DNA from: Norana najaformis
Lineage: Eukaryota; Annelida; Clitellata; Crassiclitellata; Hormogastridae
Direction of reading: 5' to 3'
Assembly: GCA_964023275.1 (NCBI GenBank)
Contig: OZ029929.1
Location: 8,073,937 to 8,137,936 of the forward strand
Length of the DNA stretch: 64,000 nucleotides
Shown here: positions 1 through 11,519 of the stretch, one piece after another
How positions within the stretch are numbered: the first letter of the stretch is position 1
Layout of the letters: each line of letters begins with the position of its first letter
Program-made: the position numbers and the translations under genes
Notes under the pieces: generated by a model
Seen by the model: the letters and a program-made list of their open reading frames with translations, nothing else
Database searches by the model: none
What the model was told of the DNA's origin: nothing

Positions 1-3
1 TAG

Positions 4-498
4 AAACAATGCAATTCCATCTCGCTAGAATTTAAAAACAAACTTCGGCTTCTGTCTGCTTCACAGTTTCTTCGGGTAAAACCATCCTTCAGCTATAACA
101 TCAGTGATAGTGCCTATTTTGCTGATTTTGTATTGTTCAGCAAAACCGCAAATTCAGGGACTGACGATGACCTGCCTGAAGTGTTATGCTTCACAAGTGT
201 CAGCTGCTCACTATCAGATGCAGACCTCGCCTCACTTTACTATTTGGCAGGATACGTAGTCTCGCGTGTTCTGAAGTCAAACAGAACAAGTGAAACATGC
301 GTTGACGCTATAAAGTCTGGAGACAATATTTATGTTGCAGATCATGGTTTGCTTTTAAAGCTGAAGACCTACAAAGAGGGGTGTTTAGTTTCATGTACCA
401 CTCAGGTATTTGAAATGCAGCAGCAGGCCGATTTTCTGTGCAGTGAACCACAACCTTTTGCATCACAAGAAGAATGTGCAAAAATTGTTGTCAAATGA
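4..498 (+). pseudogene. C-terminal fragment of a transposase-like protein
   Basis: The frame is open from base 4 (a TAG occupies bases 1-3) to a TGA at 496-498. The product is about 164 residues and lacks a convincing start of its own. Its centre reads LYYLAGYVVSRVL, followed by spaced cysteines and a lysine-rich tail. This Y-x-AGY-V pattern is common near the C-terminus of P-element/THAP9-like and related DDE transposases; that link is from memory of the families, not a search. It may be the 3' end of a coding exon that begins left of the window, since TAG at bases 1-3 could also be a splice acceptor. No downstream exon is evident. Confidence 0.4.
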
Positions 499-1530
499 AA
501 TTCAGCAAGCATGTGCAGATGTTCCCCTACAATGTGTCATAATGTGAAGCATGTGATAGTTGAACAATTTGTCACACTTTGCCTGCGTATCTTGGCAAAT
601 ATTCAGCGTGGATTGCTTAAAGATCATGCAAAGAGAGCGGGAAATGGTGAACTTGGTAGTAAAAGTATGGCGATGCGAATGGCTGTTATCAAATTTAAAT
701 AAGTCAACAGATAAACAAAACATTTATAATTGGGGATATTTTGATTTAAGTTACTTCAATATTAAGTTCAAGTTACTTTAACTTGATTAATTTCTATGAT
801 GGCTGACAACTGTATCTGCTAGTTGCTATGTTTAGTTTCAGCAGCTATCATTTTAATATTTGCTTAATCAAGCACATTAGAGTGTAAAGTTTCTTGCTTT
901 CTTAGTAATTCTGAATATTTTTAATCCCTAGCTAAACACTTTTGTAGAATTAGCTGTACATGCATTTCAAAATACTATTGTTTGTTGTTATATTACGATG
1001 ATGACTGGAACCGATTCCTGTTACTGTATGTTTATTTCTAGCGGCTCTGTATTTAGTCAGATCTTATAGACTTAACAAGGTCTCAGTCGCTCTAAATTTC
1101 AGTTTCGGCAGCTCCAGTATAGATCAGTATTTATAGTCTAATTCGAAATATTTAACTGTGTAAATAGGTTAGTTGCATCAGGCCCTAGCTAATATTGCAA
1201 ACTTATAATTAGGGTGATTCGAAATTTCAGTAATGTTGAAATACTTGGACATTATATTACAATGATGACTGGAACCTGTTTTTTTGTGATTTCATTGTTT
1301 ACAGTGAAGCAAGCAAACCGGATAGAATTTAGCAAAGTTTCTTAGTTTCTCAATACAGTTTGATGTGATATATAAATATGCATTAGTTGCATTTTATATA
1401 AGCTGAATGTTCTATATTACTATTCACAACTGGTTTAACTGTTCAACAGTTTTGTCATTTTTCAGACACAACATAGTACTTTTCATGAACAGTGTAAAAT
1501 ATTTTATATTTTATGCAATAGCTATATAAT
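499..1530. other. AT-rich non-coding stretch
   Basis: Nothing assignable is seen on either strand. The sequence is AT-rich with a weak internal echo: the words 'attacgatgatgactggaacc' near 994 and 'attacaatgatgactggaacc' near 1257 recur about 264 bases apart. This suggests an old, diverged direct duplication. Confidence 0.4.
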
Positions 1531-1535
1531 TTAGG

Positions 1536-1690
1536 GCTTGGAGTCCAAGCCTTGGACTCCAATCCCACAAGTGCATAGGCTATGCACTAGTAGTTCAAGT
1601 GTTTAACGACATCTTGTGGCATCAAAGGCCGTTGACGTCGCCCTCCTCCTTTATCCAGGTTTGGGACTGGCACTACCCAACAAAAAGCAG
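1536..1690. repeat. Dispersed repeat with 12-bp palindrome at its edge
   Basis: A perfect inverted repeat (TTGGAGTCCAAG, 1-base spacer, CTTGGACTCCAA) lies near 1536-1561. Just right of it, bases 1599-1680 match the reverse complement of 18791-18873 closely, including the shared core 'ttgacgtcgccctcctcctt'. The same 'gtttaacgacat' start recurs at 18911. This is a dispersed repeat family, probably a small DNA transposon, with no coding capacity seen. Confidence 0.6.
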
Positions 1691-2189
1691 TGGCGGAGTT
1701 GTCGATGCACTCTGAGATTGGAGCGTCAAATATTAAAAAATCGTCCGTCAGTGGGCCATAACTCCAGGGCCTTTACTTGCCCCAAAACGCGACTACTGGG
1801 TCATTATGGCCTTGTTCACAGAAAGCTATAGGTTTGGGCCCTACAGCTAATCCGCAGAGGCACTGGTAACAGGCAGCTACTGTGGTTTTGCCCGTTTTCC
1901 CATGCTGTGGGAAATCAATATCGGCTATGGATAGGCGTTGCTGCCTGGGTAATTATCGTTTACTCCGCAAATTGTCCATATTATAATGTTGGAGATGGCA
2001 TCAATACAACAAAAGTATAAAGTTTTGTACGTGTATTGGGCAAGTGCCTCTCATTGTTGCAAACTCGATTCCATCAGTGGAACAAAAATGGCGTCCATGT
2101 CAGCCGACCAATCAGAATGCTGGAATCTGTTTACAACAGACTCAAAGAGTTTGCCGAACTCTCTAAAATAGAAGGCTCTGCTAATTACT

Positions 2190-2440
2190 GTTTTGGAGTT
2201 CTCATCGGTAGTTTAATTTTATTCCCTAGATGGCAAAACATGTTTTTGAAATCCAGCTTCTAGTTACTACTTTTGAATTCTCATCGCTAGTTTAATTGTA
2301 TTCCCTAGATGGCAGCACATGTTTTCGAAATCCGGCTTCTTGTTACCATTTTTCAATTCCCATCACTAGTTTAATTTTATTGCTAGATGGCAGCACATGT
2401 TTTGAAATCCAGCTTTGTGAATTCTCATCGTTAGGTGTGT
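2190..2440. repeat. 79-bp minisatellite, about 3 copies
   Basis: Units of the type 'ttctcatcg.tagtttaatttta..ccctagatggca.cacatgtttt.gaaatcc' begin near 2199, 2278, 2357 and (shortened) 2422. The copies are visibly diverged, and the last unit has lost about 14 bases. Confidence 0.75.
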
Positions 2441-2451
2441 TGTGGCACTTA

Positions 2452-2690
2452 ATCGTAATCTCGAGATTTCTACAATGCCCAATGAAAGCCGCGCCGCGAG
2501 GACCAGCTTATTCACAGGCGCTCAGTCAAAACAAAATCGATAGGCAAAAGGGTTCGGTTCTAGGTCAAGATCCAAAAGTCAGACGGAGACAGCATGGTAG
2601 CTACGGAGGTTTGGGGTTGGAGAGAAGAGATAAGAGGAAGAAGGGGTCGATTAAACCGGCAGTCGATTAAACAGTTCTTTCTCCTTTTGA
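2452..2690 (-). mobile_element. LINE 3' end, CGTAAT-tailed CR1/L2-like family
   Basis: This is the 3' terminal segment of the LINE family seen in full at 3776-6910. On the plus strand it starts with the tail 'cgtaatctcgagatttctac', followed by 'cttattcacaggcgctcagtcaaaacaaaatcgat'-type UTR sequence. It is heavily 5' truncated. The element reads on the minus strand, with its tail at the left. Confidence 0.75.
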
Positions 2691-2944
2691 GCGCTCCTCC
2701 TCGCGCACCACACAAGTTCAAGACCCGTCCACAATATGCAGATCGTTTGGAAACAGATTATTGTGTCTTGTGGCATGGCATTCGATGAACCGCTTCCTTC
2801 TACTTCTGAGCGCTCCTCCTCGCTCCACACCTGTTAAACGCGGTCACAGTTCACCGACCACAACCCTGCCATCTAGTGGTGACGGAATTAGAAAGACTAC
2901 GATAGCGACGGCGATGATATCAAATCACAAGGGTTGTCTTTTGA

Positions 2945-3534
2945 TTCTTATTTTTGTACACAGGATTCTAATCATGTATGTTTTCTTATTCTTGCACAAT
3001 GGGTTCTAATCATGTATGTTTTCTTATTCTTGCACAATGGGTTCTAATCATGTATGTTTTCTTATTCTTGCACAATGGGTTCTAATCATGTATGTTTTCC
3101 TATTCTTGCACAATGGGTTCTAATCATGTATGTTTTCTTAATCTCGCACAATGGGTTCTAATCATGTATGTTTTCTTATTCTTGCACAATGGGTTCTAAT
3201 CATATATGTTTTCTTATTCTTGCAGAATGGGTTCTAATCATGTATGTTTTCTTATTCTTGCACAATGGGTTCTAATCATGTATGTTTTCTTATTCTTGCA
3301 CAATGGGTTCTAATCATGTATGTTTTCTTATTCTTGCACAATGGGTTCTAATCATGTATGTTTTCTTATTCTTGCACAATGGGTTCTAATCATGTATGTT
3401 TTCTTATTCTTGCACAATGGGTTCTAATCATGTATGTTTTCTTATTCTTGCACAATGGGTTCTAGTCATGTATGTTTTCTTATTCTTGCACAATGGGTTC
3501 TAATCATATATGTTTTCTTATTCTTGCACAATGC
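2945..3534. repeat. 38-bp minisatellite, about 15 copies
   Basis: A 38-base unit (containing 'gggttctaatcatgtatg' then 'ttttcttattcttgcacaat') repeats about 15 times with very few differences, such as 'catata' for 'catgta' and 'aatctcgcac' for 'attcttgcac'. The period is not a multiple of three, so open frames crossing it are not coding. The near identity of units implies recent expansion. Confidence 0.9.
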
Positions 3535-3775
3535 ATGTGATGATGCAGACCCGTTGGTAATGCAGACGAACTGCTCAACTGACAGCAAGCAATGTATGTA
3601 CTATCAGTGCCGCACATATTGTCAAAGACTGTACTGTAAAACTTGCAAACAGTAAACCAAAGAATTGTACTGTAGGTTGGTGGGAATGGAAGTCTCAGAG
3701 AACAGAGACTGAGCAGAGAAGAAGATGGTTCTGAGAAACAGTTTCCTGTTTGTATTGCTGCCAAGCACCGTATCG

Positions 3776-6700
3776 TAATCGTAATCGTAATCTCGAGATT
3801 TCTACAGCGCCCAACGAAAGCTAAGTCGCGGGAACCAGTTTATTCACAGGCGCTCAGTCAAAACAAAATCAATAGGCAAAAGGGTTCGGTTCCAGGTCAA
3901 GATCCAGGAGTCAGGCAGTCAGACAGTTGGACGGCTACGGTGAATGATGTTTGAAACTGAAGCGAGAAGAGAGATAAGGGGAAGAGGAAGAATCAGGATA
4001 AGATTTTTGGAAAAGGAGTGTTTTCAGTCTTGAGTGAAAGACCTGCACAGAAACTGAAACAGGTGAAGTGTTGGTAAGTTCTTATGATTGACCAGACAAT
4101 TGTCGCAATTCTGGCGGGAGTTTACTCCAAAGGGGTGGGGCAGCTATGGCTATGAAGCGATACTCCAAAGGGGTGGGGCAGCTATGGCTATGAAGCGATT
4201 TCCAAATTTTAAGGATGAGGTGACGGGAGGGCGAAGAAGTGTTAGGACAGATGAGGAGCGGGTTGAACGAAGTGGTTGGATAGTAAATAATTGACGAAGA
4301 TAGGAGGGTTGGGAGGATTGAAGTGTGTTGTAGGTGAGGGATAAGACTTTGTACTCTATTCGTTCTGGTATTTTAAGCCAGTGCAGTGATTTGAGAACAG
4401 GGGTGATGTGATGGTGTTTGGGGGTTTTGGTGACAGCACCAGCGAGAGCATTCTGGATAGCTTGAAGGCGGTTTATCTGGGTTGTGTTAATATTGAGGAA
4501 AAGTGAATTGCAGTAGTCAAGTTTTGCATGGACTATGGATGTGGCAATGATAGATGCGGTTTTCTTGAGAAGAGGAGTAACAAGAGAGTGTTTGAATAGG
4601 AGGGGGAAATTACCCGTAGATAAGGAGAGATTAATTATTTTGGTAATGATTGGGACAAGGACAGCTGCACATTCTTTCAGTAAGGAGGTGGGTATGGGGT
4701 CAAGTTCGCACTGTTTGTTTGGAAGTGATTTTAACAGGTGTAATGTTTCAGACTCTGAAGTGGGTTGAAAGACAGATAATGAGGATCGAGGTGGGGAGGG
4801 TGGGGAGTCATGAGTGGGGAGGGAGCATCATCAGGTTGGTTACTGGTGGTTTTGGGGAGGAGAGATTGAAGAGAGAGACGGAGGGTACTAATTTTGTTCG
4901 AAAAGAAAGAACAGTACGAGTCGGCTATTGAAGAACACGGAAGAGAATTTGGAAGTGGGCTAGATGAGTTCCGATGGAGGAGTTGGTTTATGGTTTTCCA
5001 GAGAAGGCGAGGCCTAGATGATCGAGAACGAGCTAGTGAGGAGTAAAATCTCTGTTTATTTGCAGTAAGAAGGCGATGGTATTTATTTGTGGCAGAGTTA
5101 AGGGCAGAGAGAAGTTGAGGATCCCTGGTGAGTTTGTAGGCACGCTCAAGGCGTCGCTGGAAAGATTTGAAGGCCTGGAGATAGGAATTGAACCAAGGAT
5201 TGTTAGAGTGAGAACGGGATTTGGTAATAATAGAAGCATGCTTGTCAAGGATAGTGGAAAGAGTGGTGTTATTTGAAGAGAGAAGGTTATCAAGGGAGGT
5301 AGGTGGATTTAAAACGAGGTCAGAACAGGAAATATCTTGTATGAAGGCTTCAATATTTATTGAACTGATGCGACGAAAAGAGTGAAAGACAGGATCAGGA
5401 CGTGGTGTCGGAAGAATGTTAAGATATGTAAAAATGGGGTAATGATCAGAAGGTGTGTCAGAAGGGAAAGATATATCAGGCAATAGACTGGAGAATGATG
5501 ATGTGATAATAAGGTCAAGTGTGTGATTTTGAATCTGGGTGGGGAATTTGACATGTTGAACCAGATTAGTTGAAGATAATAGGGTGAGGAATTCAAAACC
5601 AAATGTGTCAGAGGGGTTATCAACGTGTATATTGAAGTCACCTGTAATCAGAAATTCATGAGGCGTAGTGGCGGCAGCGAAGAGGAGAGTGGTAAGTTCT
5701 TTCAAGAAGACCGATGAAGGACTTGAATATGAAAAGGAGGATGGAGGGCGATATACATTATAGTCAGATTTGTGTGAGGAAGTTTAAGCGTTAAGCGTAA
5801 CTGATGCACATTCAAAAGAGTGAAAACAGTAACCAGGTGAGTCTAAAACTGTGGCAGGTTCTCGGGTGAGAAAGGCAATATCACCGCCAGTTGGATTTTT
5901 ATGAGAAGGGCTAGATGGTTTGCAGGGACGAAGTGTACTGTAAAGATGGTAGCCAGGAGGAATACAGTCTTCATATTGAGCAAGAGTTGTGTTTAAATTA
6001 AACCAGGTTTCAGATAAGGCAAATATGTCAGGTGGGTGAGAAGAGAGGGCTATATTACAGATTTCTTGGGAATATGCTGGATGTAGTAATGATCGAATAT
6101 TTAGCTTGCAAAGTAAGAAGCGGCTGTTGTCTGTATTTTGAGTATTGTCGAGGATGCTGGAAGGAGGAGGAGGATAGGTAGGAGGTAAGGGAGCTGGACA
6201 CGAATAAAAATCCAGTGGCTAGGATTTGGGTGGATGTCCCTGGAAAGTAGGATTAGTATGTTGAAGATGGTATGGCGGGTGAGGTACTGCGGTGGGCGCC
6301 TGAGAGATGAAGTTAGGAAGAACGATAAAGGAATAAAACACATACGTCCATACTGCATAGTCGCAGTGCCAAATTGGGCGCAGTAAGAATGTTTGGCTGT
6401 AGGAATAATGTAGGGCAAGCGGGTGTGGAAGAATTGGCAACTAATATGGAAGGCGATCATGAAACGTAGACCGAAAATAAGAAGAATGATTGAATTGTAC
6501 ATTATGTGATCTAAAATGACGTGGCAGTTAGATGAAGCTAAAATGGAGGATGGTAAAGACGCAAGGCAAACGAGTGCAAAAAGAACAAAAATTAGGCGAA
6601 TCTTAAGCTGATTAAAGGTTGAGACAAATAGGAACGAACTCACCAAAGACAGAGCATAAATCCGGTAAGAAAGGAAAATTAAAAAATTCAGAAAAGACGC

Positions 6701-6910
6701 CGAAAAGTTAGAAAATATAGATTTGAGAAATAAAGCGCAGACGCCAAATCGAACCGATCGCCTCCGCCCACTATCCCACTGCACCGATGGGTCCCCGGTG
6801 CCTTTGACTGAAGTCCCTGTGCGCTGCATTCTTGGCGAGCAATACAATACACGACATCTGAGAGAGAATTTGAGGCCGAAGCCCAAAGTGAGCAGAGAAG
6901 AAGATGCCAC
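3776..6910 (-). mobile_element. Internally deleted CR1/L2-like LINE
   Basis: This is a non-LTR retrotransposon on the minus strand. The 3' tail at 3776-3800 is (CGTAAT)3 read on the plus strand. From 5' to 3' it shows a degenerate ORF2 start with a 2A-like motif (6244-6221), an endonuclease domain (about 6115-5400: KLNIRSL, ALSETWF, GDFNIH, TLDLIIT, SDHYPI), a linker, and the start of the reverse transcriptase (RT). The frame then jumps near 4560 to the C-terminal 'LDYCNSLF' and 'LKSLHWLKI' region. The catalytic core carrying the FADD/YADD motif is therefore missing. The 3' UTR family sequence recurs at least eight more times in the window. The clade (CR1/L2 group) is inferred from motif style. 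Confidence 0.85.
4140..6250 (-). pseudogene. LINE ORF2 remnant: endonuclease and broken reverse transcriptase
   Basis: The longest uninterrupted part is 4731-5705, with the endonuclease end FLITGDFNIH near its start. Upstream the reading continues in another frame through 'IFALSETWF' and 'YEDCIPPGYHLYS', with an in-frame stop near 5787, so it is not translatable as one chain. Around 4560 the segment ending TPLLKK joins directly to TASIIATSIVHAKLDYCNS, which skips the palm domain. The related copy at 43326-44000 keeps sequence just upstream of this join, confirming a deletion. The protein would have endonuclease motifs but no polymerase activity. Confidence 0.8.
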
Positions 6911-6994
6911 GTCAACACATGTTCCTGTCTAGGCTATCAGCAAGTATTTATATTTATATGTTACTTAAGCAGCTTTGATAATATAATAATAATA

Positions 6995-7090
6995 ATATTA
7001 TTATTATTAATTAATTAATTAAAAACTTCTAGAGCGCCGGTGTCTATGCACAAGGCATCAACCGATGGCGCTTCAGATTTAATCCGCATT
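6995..7090 (-). mobile_element. LINE 3' end with (ATT)n tail, second family
   Basis: On the plus strand, an (ATT)/(ATTA) run is followed by 'gagcgccggtgtctatgcacaaggcatcaaccgatgg'. This is the reverse complement of the 3' end of the LINE at 39560-39850. It is a short 5'-truncated copy of a family distinct from the CGTAAT-tailed one. Confidence 0.65.
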
Positions 7091-7301
7091 CAGGTCGATA
7101 TCCAGAAGATCAGTCCACTAAGACAGAGAGGCAGCCTACGGCGGATAAGCCAACTGAAAAAACGTAAGTAAGGATAATAATATAATATATATGAGAGCTT
7201 TGCACTGGGCCGACTGTAAAGGAAAGCAGTGAACTAGCGGGGAACATTTAAAAATCAAATGTTACAATTCAGCGATTGCGCGAGGAGAAGCATAGTCGAC
7301 G

Positions 7302-7479
7302 CAGTGACGGATTTACCTATAGGTGTGTGTGAGGGTGGGGTCGGTTCACCACCCATGCCCCTCTTGGTTATATGCCGGCGCCCCTCAGACCAGACCCGTG
7401 AATGGTGGACTGCCAGGATTTGACGCCTCTCTGGAAATGCTCTGGCCCCTTCATGCAAGCAATCCTGGAGCCGCCACTG
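7302..7479. mobile_element. hAT-like MITE, 178 bp
   Basis: The ends are imperfect inverted repeats: left CAGTGACGGATTTACC, and right (reverse complement) CAGTGGCGGCTCCAGG. The flanks are a near-perfect 8-base direct repeat, AGTCGACG on the left (7294-7301) and AGTCGATG on the right (7480-7487). CAGTGRCGG termini and 8-bp target duplications are typical of hAT-type miniature elements. No coding capacity is present. Confidence 0.65.
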
Positions 7480-7513
7480 AGTCGATGCAGTAGTGAAGTT
7501 AATGTGGACTTAC

Positions 7514-7637
7514 CTTCAAACTCAGACACCAGGTCGTCGTTATCGAAGCGTAGTTGTATTCTGAGACCACCATAGCTCTGAACTGTCGTATATCGAACCG
7601 TGAATGTGCTTGAATTTAGAACTTTAGTCGACAACAT
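7514..7637 (-). CDS. Candidate isolated coding exon, unrecognised
   Basis: On the minus strand an ATG at 7637 opens a 41-codon frame. It runs to a textbook splice donor, GAA G|GTAAGTCC, at 7513. The predicted peptide starts MLSTKVLNSSTFTV and contains GGLRIQLRFDNDDLV. A possible acceptor (ttttttcag) lies at about 7152-7160 on the same strand, but the frame beyond it closes quickly. I do not recognise the peptide. It could be the first exon of a gene running left or a chance frame with a chance donor. Confidence 0.2.
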
Positions 7638-7639
7638 CG

Positions 7640-9187
7640 TCGTCTATCGATTTCTGCGAAACTTCGGGCGAAGTGGTTTTGAGAATTCGTCAGAAACTGT
7701 GAAACAATCACAAAGAATTTGGTAAGTTTAATCCATGATAACGGCCATGTTGAGAGTTGCTAGGCAACCTATTTCAGAACGATGGACCAACCACAGCAAA
7801 GCCTGTAAACTGGGCTGCGGAGTTTCAACTCGTATTTTGGTTTTGGTTTTGGTTTCGGATCCAACGCATCTTAATTGGTTCACTGTTCTCGTTTTTTTCA
7901 CTGCGGCTTGAATTGATGTCTGGTGCACAGCGTGAAGATTAAAGTTAATTGTCCAACAATGGACATCAAACTTTAAACTTCACAGACAAGCACACAAACG
8001 AAGACAGACACAAAGACAAAAGATTGATAGACACAAGGACATCTGCTATCTGTTTGTTAATCTATGTTCCCCTTGGCTTTAACTGACCACTCTCACCTAC
8101 TCTGTCTCGAGCTACAGGCGAGACGCTGAGCTGGTACCCGATCGCATTCCAGATCCTCCTCAAGGAACGAGCCTCGCTAGTCAGTGCGGCCCCAGGTCAC
8201 TTCAGGGAGCTCTAAATTCCTGTCTCTCTAGCCTTGCAGCCGGGTCGACGATCGTTGCGTTCAGCGACCCGTGGGGACTTGTTGGTCCCGCGCTATCGTA
8301 CGGCGATGCGGGAACATCATGGACAATCTTTCTGGAACAACCTTCACCTGAAAATACACACTTTTCCTGAGACAACTGAAACAACTCACGAAACATTTTC
8401 AAGTCCCATTAAAACGCACGTTTAGATCCGTTGTGTGTGTATGTGTGTGTGGATGTGTGTGGATGTGTGTGTGGTTGTCGGTTAGACGGTGAGGGAGAAG
8501 ACTGGCCACCCGGCCCTAATATGCCAGACTAAGGAATTGAAGTCGTTAACACTTGAACGATGGGCCCGGGTTAAGGGATGGCTCTTCGACCCTAAGATAG
8601 AGGGTCCGTCGATTGTATGCATTTCCTTCACTTTCGCAGGGGCTCCCCTTAGTGTAAATATTCTGAAGGGATGCTAGGCCTATCTAAATGCTCTGAACGA
8701 ACGAACGAACGAACGAACGAATAAATCTGCTTTTTAAAACTGTGTACGTAATCGTTCTATTCCAGTTATAGCAAGTGTCGCACAGGCTACTTACTTACTT
8801 TCTTTAGACTCGCATTCTTCATCATCAGCAATGTAAGCCTAACACATGATCGCTGCTTGAAAATTTGAACACGTGCTCCCATCCAAGCAATCGCTATTTC
8901 CCTTTAGAGTGAAGGAAGTCGGAAGTGGGATGGTCACGAAATCTCCCGTCAAAATCTTAGCTATCTGTTTTCACGACACTCCCATAGAAATCACTTAGGC
9001 GGGAAAGAACGCCTGGTTCACTTATGGGGTGAACCACGAATGCTCCGAGCAGGACTCGGTCGGGAACAGAAGCGAGCAGAGCAAACAGTTCCTCAGCCCT
9101 GGTTACTCCGGTTATGCTGGAACTGGCAACCACTTCGCCCCAGCACTTGATCCGTTGTGTTCTACGAAAACGACTCTGTAGAAGTTT
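7640..9187. other. Non-coding stretch with simple repeats
   Basis: No gene is supported. It contains a GT-rich microsatellite near 8430-8476 (gtgtgtgtggatgtgtgtgg type) and a (GAAC)n run of about six units at 8697-8721. Confidence 0.5.
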
Positions 9188-9336
9188 CTTCCTCTTCCCC
9201 TTATCTCTCTTCTCGCTTCAATTTCAAACACCATCCACCGTAGCCGTCCGACTGTCTGACTGCCTGACTCCTGGATCTTGACCTGGAACCGAACCATTTT
9301 GCCTGTCGATTTTGTTTTGACTGAGCGCCTGTGCAT
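9188..9336 (+). mobile_element. LINE fragment, CGTAAT-tailed family, tail missing
   Basis: It matches the 3' UTR region of the LINE copy at 40360-40880 in the same orientation ('ccttatctctcttctcgctt' through 'ttttgttttgactgagcgcctgtg'). Both ends are truncated: the terminal 'tctcgagattacgatta' portion is replaced by unrelated DNA after 9336. Confidence 0.7.
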
Positions 9337-10149
9337 GGAACTGCATTTTCCCAAATACTACGGCTTAAATATTTTAATGATAAGAATACCGAACAGTTCC
9401 GGTAACTCAAGATGATGACTGTACGCGTCATTATACGAAATTTTTGTGGGAATAATTTATCTGTTCCCTAACGATGAGGTGGGAATTCTAGAAATGTTAT
9501 TGATCAACATTTCGTGTTTTACGAGGAAACAACTGCTCGATCTAATAATGAAGAGAGAATGAAGTTTATCCTGAAGATGTCACAAATAATGGTTTTAAAA
9601 AAGAGCAAGGAAATCTGCGACTGAGCACTATATCTGTCGCAGTGAATCATTTTAATACCATATGCATTGGCTGGTCCAGGTTCCCACATTCCTCCAGCTG
9701 TAGTGTGATGCAATAAACAGTTATCACGTTGCTTAGGTACACGCAATATAATTATAATACAACGGTGTTAGCTCCCAGGGGTCTGAGCCGTTAAATGGGC
9801 GGTTGAGACAGTTCCATAACTCACCTAAGTTAATCTGAATACAATTCCGACGCACTTTTGCACCAGACTATAACGGATATTCCGTATTTCACATACGGGG
9901 TATTCGTAGAATCAGATCTCTTTTGCCTCAAATTGTCCTGATCGAACTATATCTAGGCCTGCTTCATTTCCAAGTAAATCACGTCAATTTATTTATAACA
10001 CATACACTTGTGACGGTCGCCTGTACACAACTTCGCGAGACGGGGTGGCTCCAGCCCAGACCTACCCACACCATTTCTACTCTCAACATATAATGGCCGT
10101 TCCGCACCATCTCTGCTCATAGTGTCCGGTCTCTCAAAGAAAGGTTCAG
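9337..10149. other. No recognisable feature
   Basis: No repeat family from elsewhere in the window and no plausible coding exon was found here. Confidence 0.4.
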
Positions 10150-10920
10150 GATTGGCTGCTTCCTTAATTAAGAGAAGCAAGACTGAAAAGTTCTGTATCG
10201 GGATCAGACTCTGCCTCTTCCGCGGTCGCGGGATGGGCAACGTTCTGGGTATGGCCTTTTCTCAGAACACGGTTCGTTCCTTTACCGGCAATAGTCGTTC
10301 CCTTTCTGCGTGCCTTCTTTAAATGGACTTCTCCTAGCTCTGAAACTATCGCCAGTTGAGACATCAGTCGTTCTCTTAGTTCCTGGAGCAGAAGAGTCTC
10401 ATGATAAGCCTCTGCGTCTTTCCGCTATAGACATGTGTGGCAACGCATCTTCCCACGATCACACGTCTCTCGGTCCAATTCTGTGTGTAGAATTTCCAGC
10501 CTCATGTGTCATGCTACGCAAATTACGGAGTAAGTTCTCGTACCCAGGGTCTGTGTCGGCACATCTCGACCAACACAGTCGATAAGTTCTGCTTCGGAAG
10601 ATACCGGTACGGTCCCTATGTAAGTCTGACAATGAAAGTCCTCTCATAACTTTCGCTATTCGTAAACAGACCATCGTTCCGACCTACGCACTAGGGAGCC
10701 CTACTTCGTACTGTAGTTCTTTGAGCTGTGTATTGTGACAATCATGCATAGGGTATCAACCGTGTAGACTCCTTCTAATCTACGTGGGTAACTTGATACG
10801 GACTCTGACCCATCGGTATATTCTCTTTTGTATTTTATCTGGTCGCGCTTTTGGTGTGGATTCTCGTAGTCTTCACCTTTGGACACAACCCCTCTGAATT
10901 CATGCAAGGCATTTTGCAGG
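10150..10920 (-). pseudogene. Possible decayed coding remnant, unrecognised
   Basis: Minus-strand frames succeed one another with frameshifts and have protein-like composition. One (from about 10907) contains NPHQKRDQIKYKREY and YPRRLEGVY. Another (about 10674-10459) contains GYENLLRNLRSM. A third (about 10390-10167) contains LLLQELRERLMSQLAI and LKKARRKG. The spacing and basic, amphipathic character are loosely like a retroelement gag, but no diagnostic motif (zinc knuckle, protease or RT) is visible. It may equally be chance. Confidence 0.2.
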
Positions 10921-10965
10921 CGTGACTTTCCACGAGTTTCACAACCTCTTATCTAATCGCTGTCT

Positions 10966-11385
10966 AGAATCAGTACGTCTCGCGACCTCGCAACGCGGTG
11001 GACCCATGTCCTAAGATCGGATCCTTTGAGCTGGTTTCTGAATCGGACAGCAAGCATTACGGTTGCTACTCTCCCGGGAGTGCACTGACCAGTTTGGCTG
11101 GATAGACTCGATTCCTTAACGGCACCGGTGGGGTAAAAATTTAATCTGCAGCGTTACCCATTTCTTTCACACAAACCTTTGCATTCGCTTCGCACTTCGG
11201 GGGCTCGGATTGTCTCACAGTTTACACACTTCGCAGAGTCTCGGTGTTGTGAACGTGTAGTTCCCCGAGTGTGGAAAAACCTAAAGTATTACTCTTCCTT
11301 ATGAGAATCAGTCCGTTTCGCGACCTCGCAACGGGGTGGGCCTTTACCCTAAAATCATATCCATTTAGGCGATATCTGAACCAGA
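10966..11385. repeat. Diverged direct repeat, about 337 bp apart
   Basis: The segment 'agaatcagtacgtctcgcgacctcgcaacgcggtgg' near 10967 recurs as 'agaatcagtccgtttcgcgacctcgcaacggggtgg' near 11304. Similarity runs on for some 40 bases ('cctaagatc..atcc' against 'cctaaaatc..atcc'). It is an old tandem or segmental duplication. Confidence 0.5.
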
Positions 11386-11519
11386 AAGTGGATCCAATAT
11401 ATACACTTAAGCAGCGAGACACGAAGAATCGGAGACAATCTTTAGGCCTACTTCTGTTGTTGGCAACAGCAGCAGGGGTAAGCCGCATAGACAGGCGGGG
11501 ATAAGGGCAGGCAGACACG

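Noticed and set aside
2945..3534. Regular short repeats considered as a CRISPR array
   Set aside because: The units are contiguous with no unique spacers, and the genome is animal.
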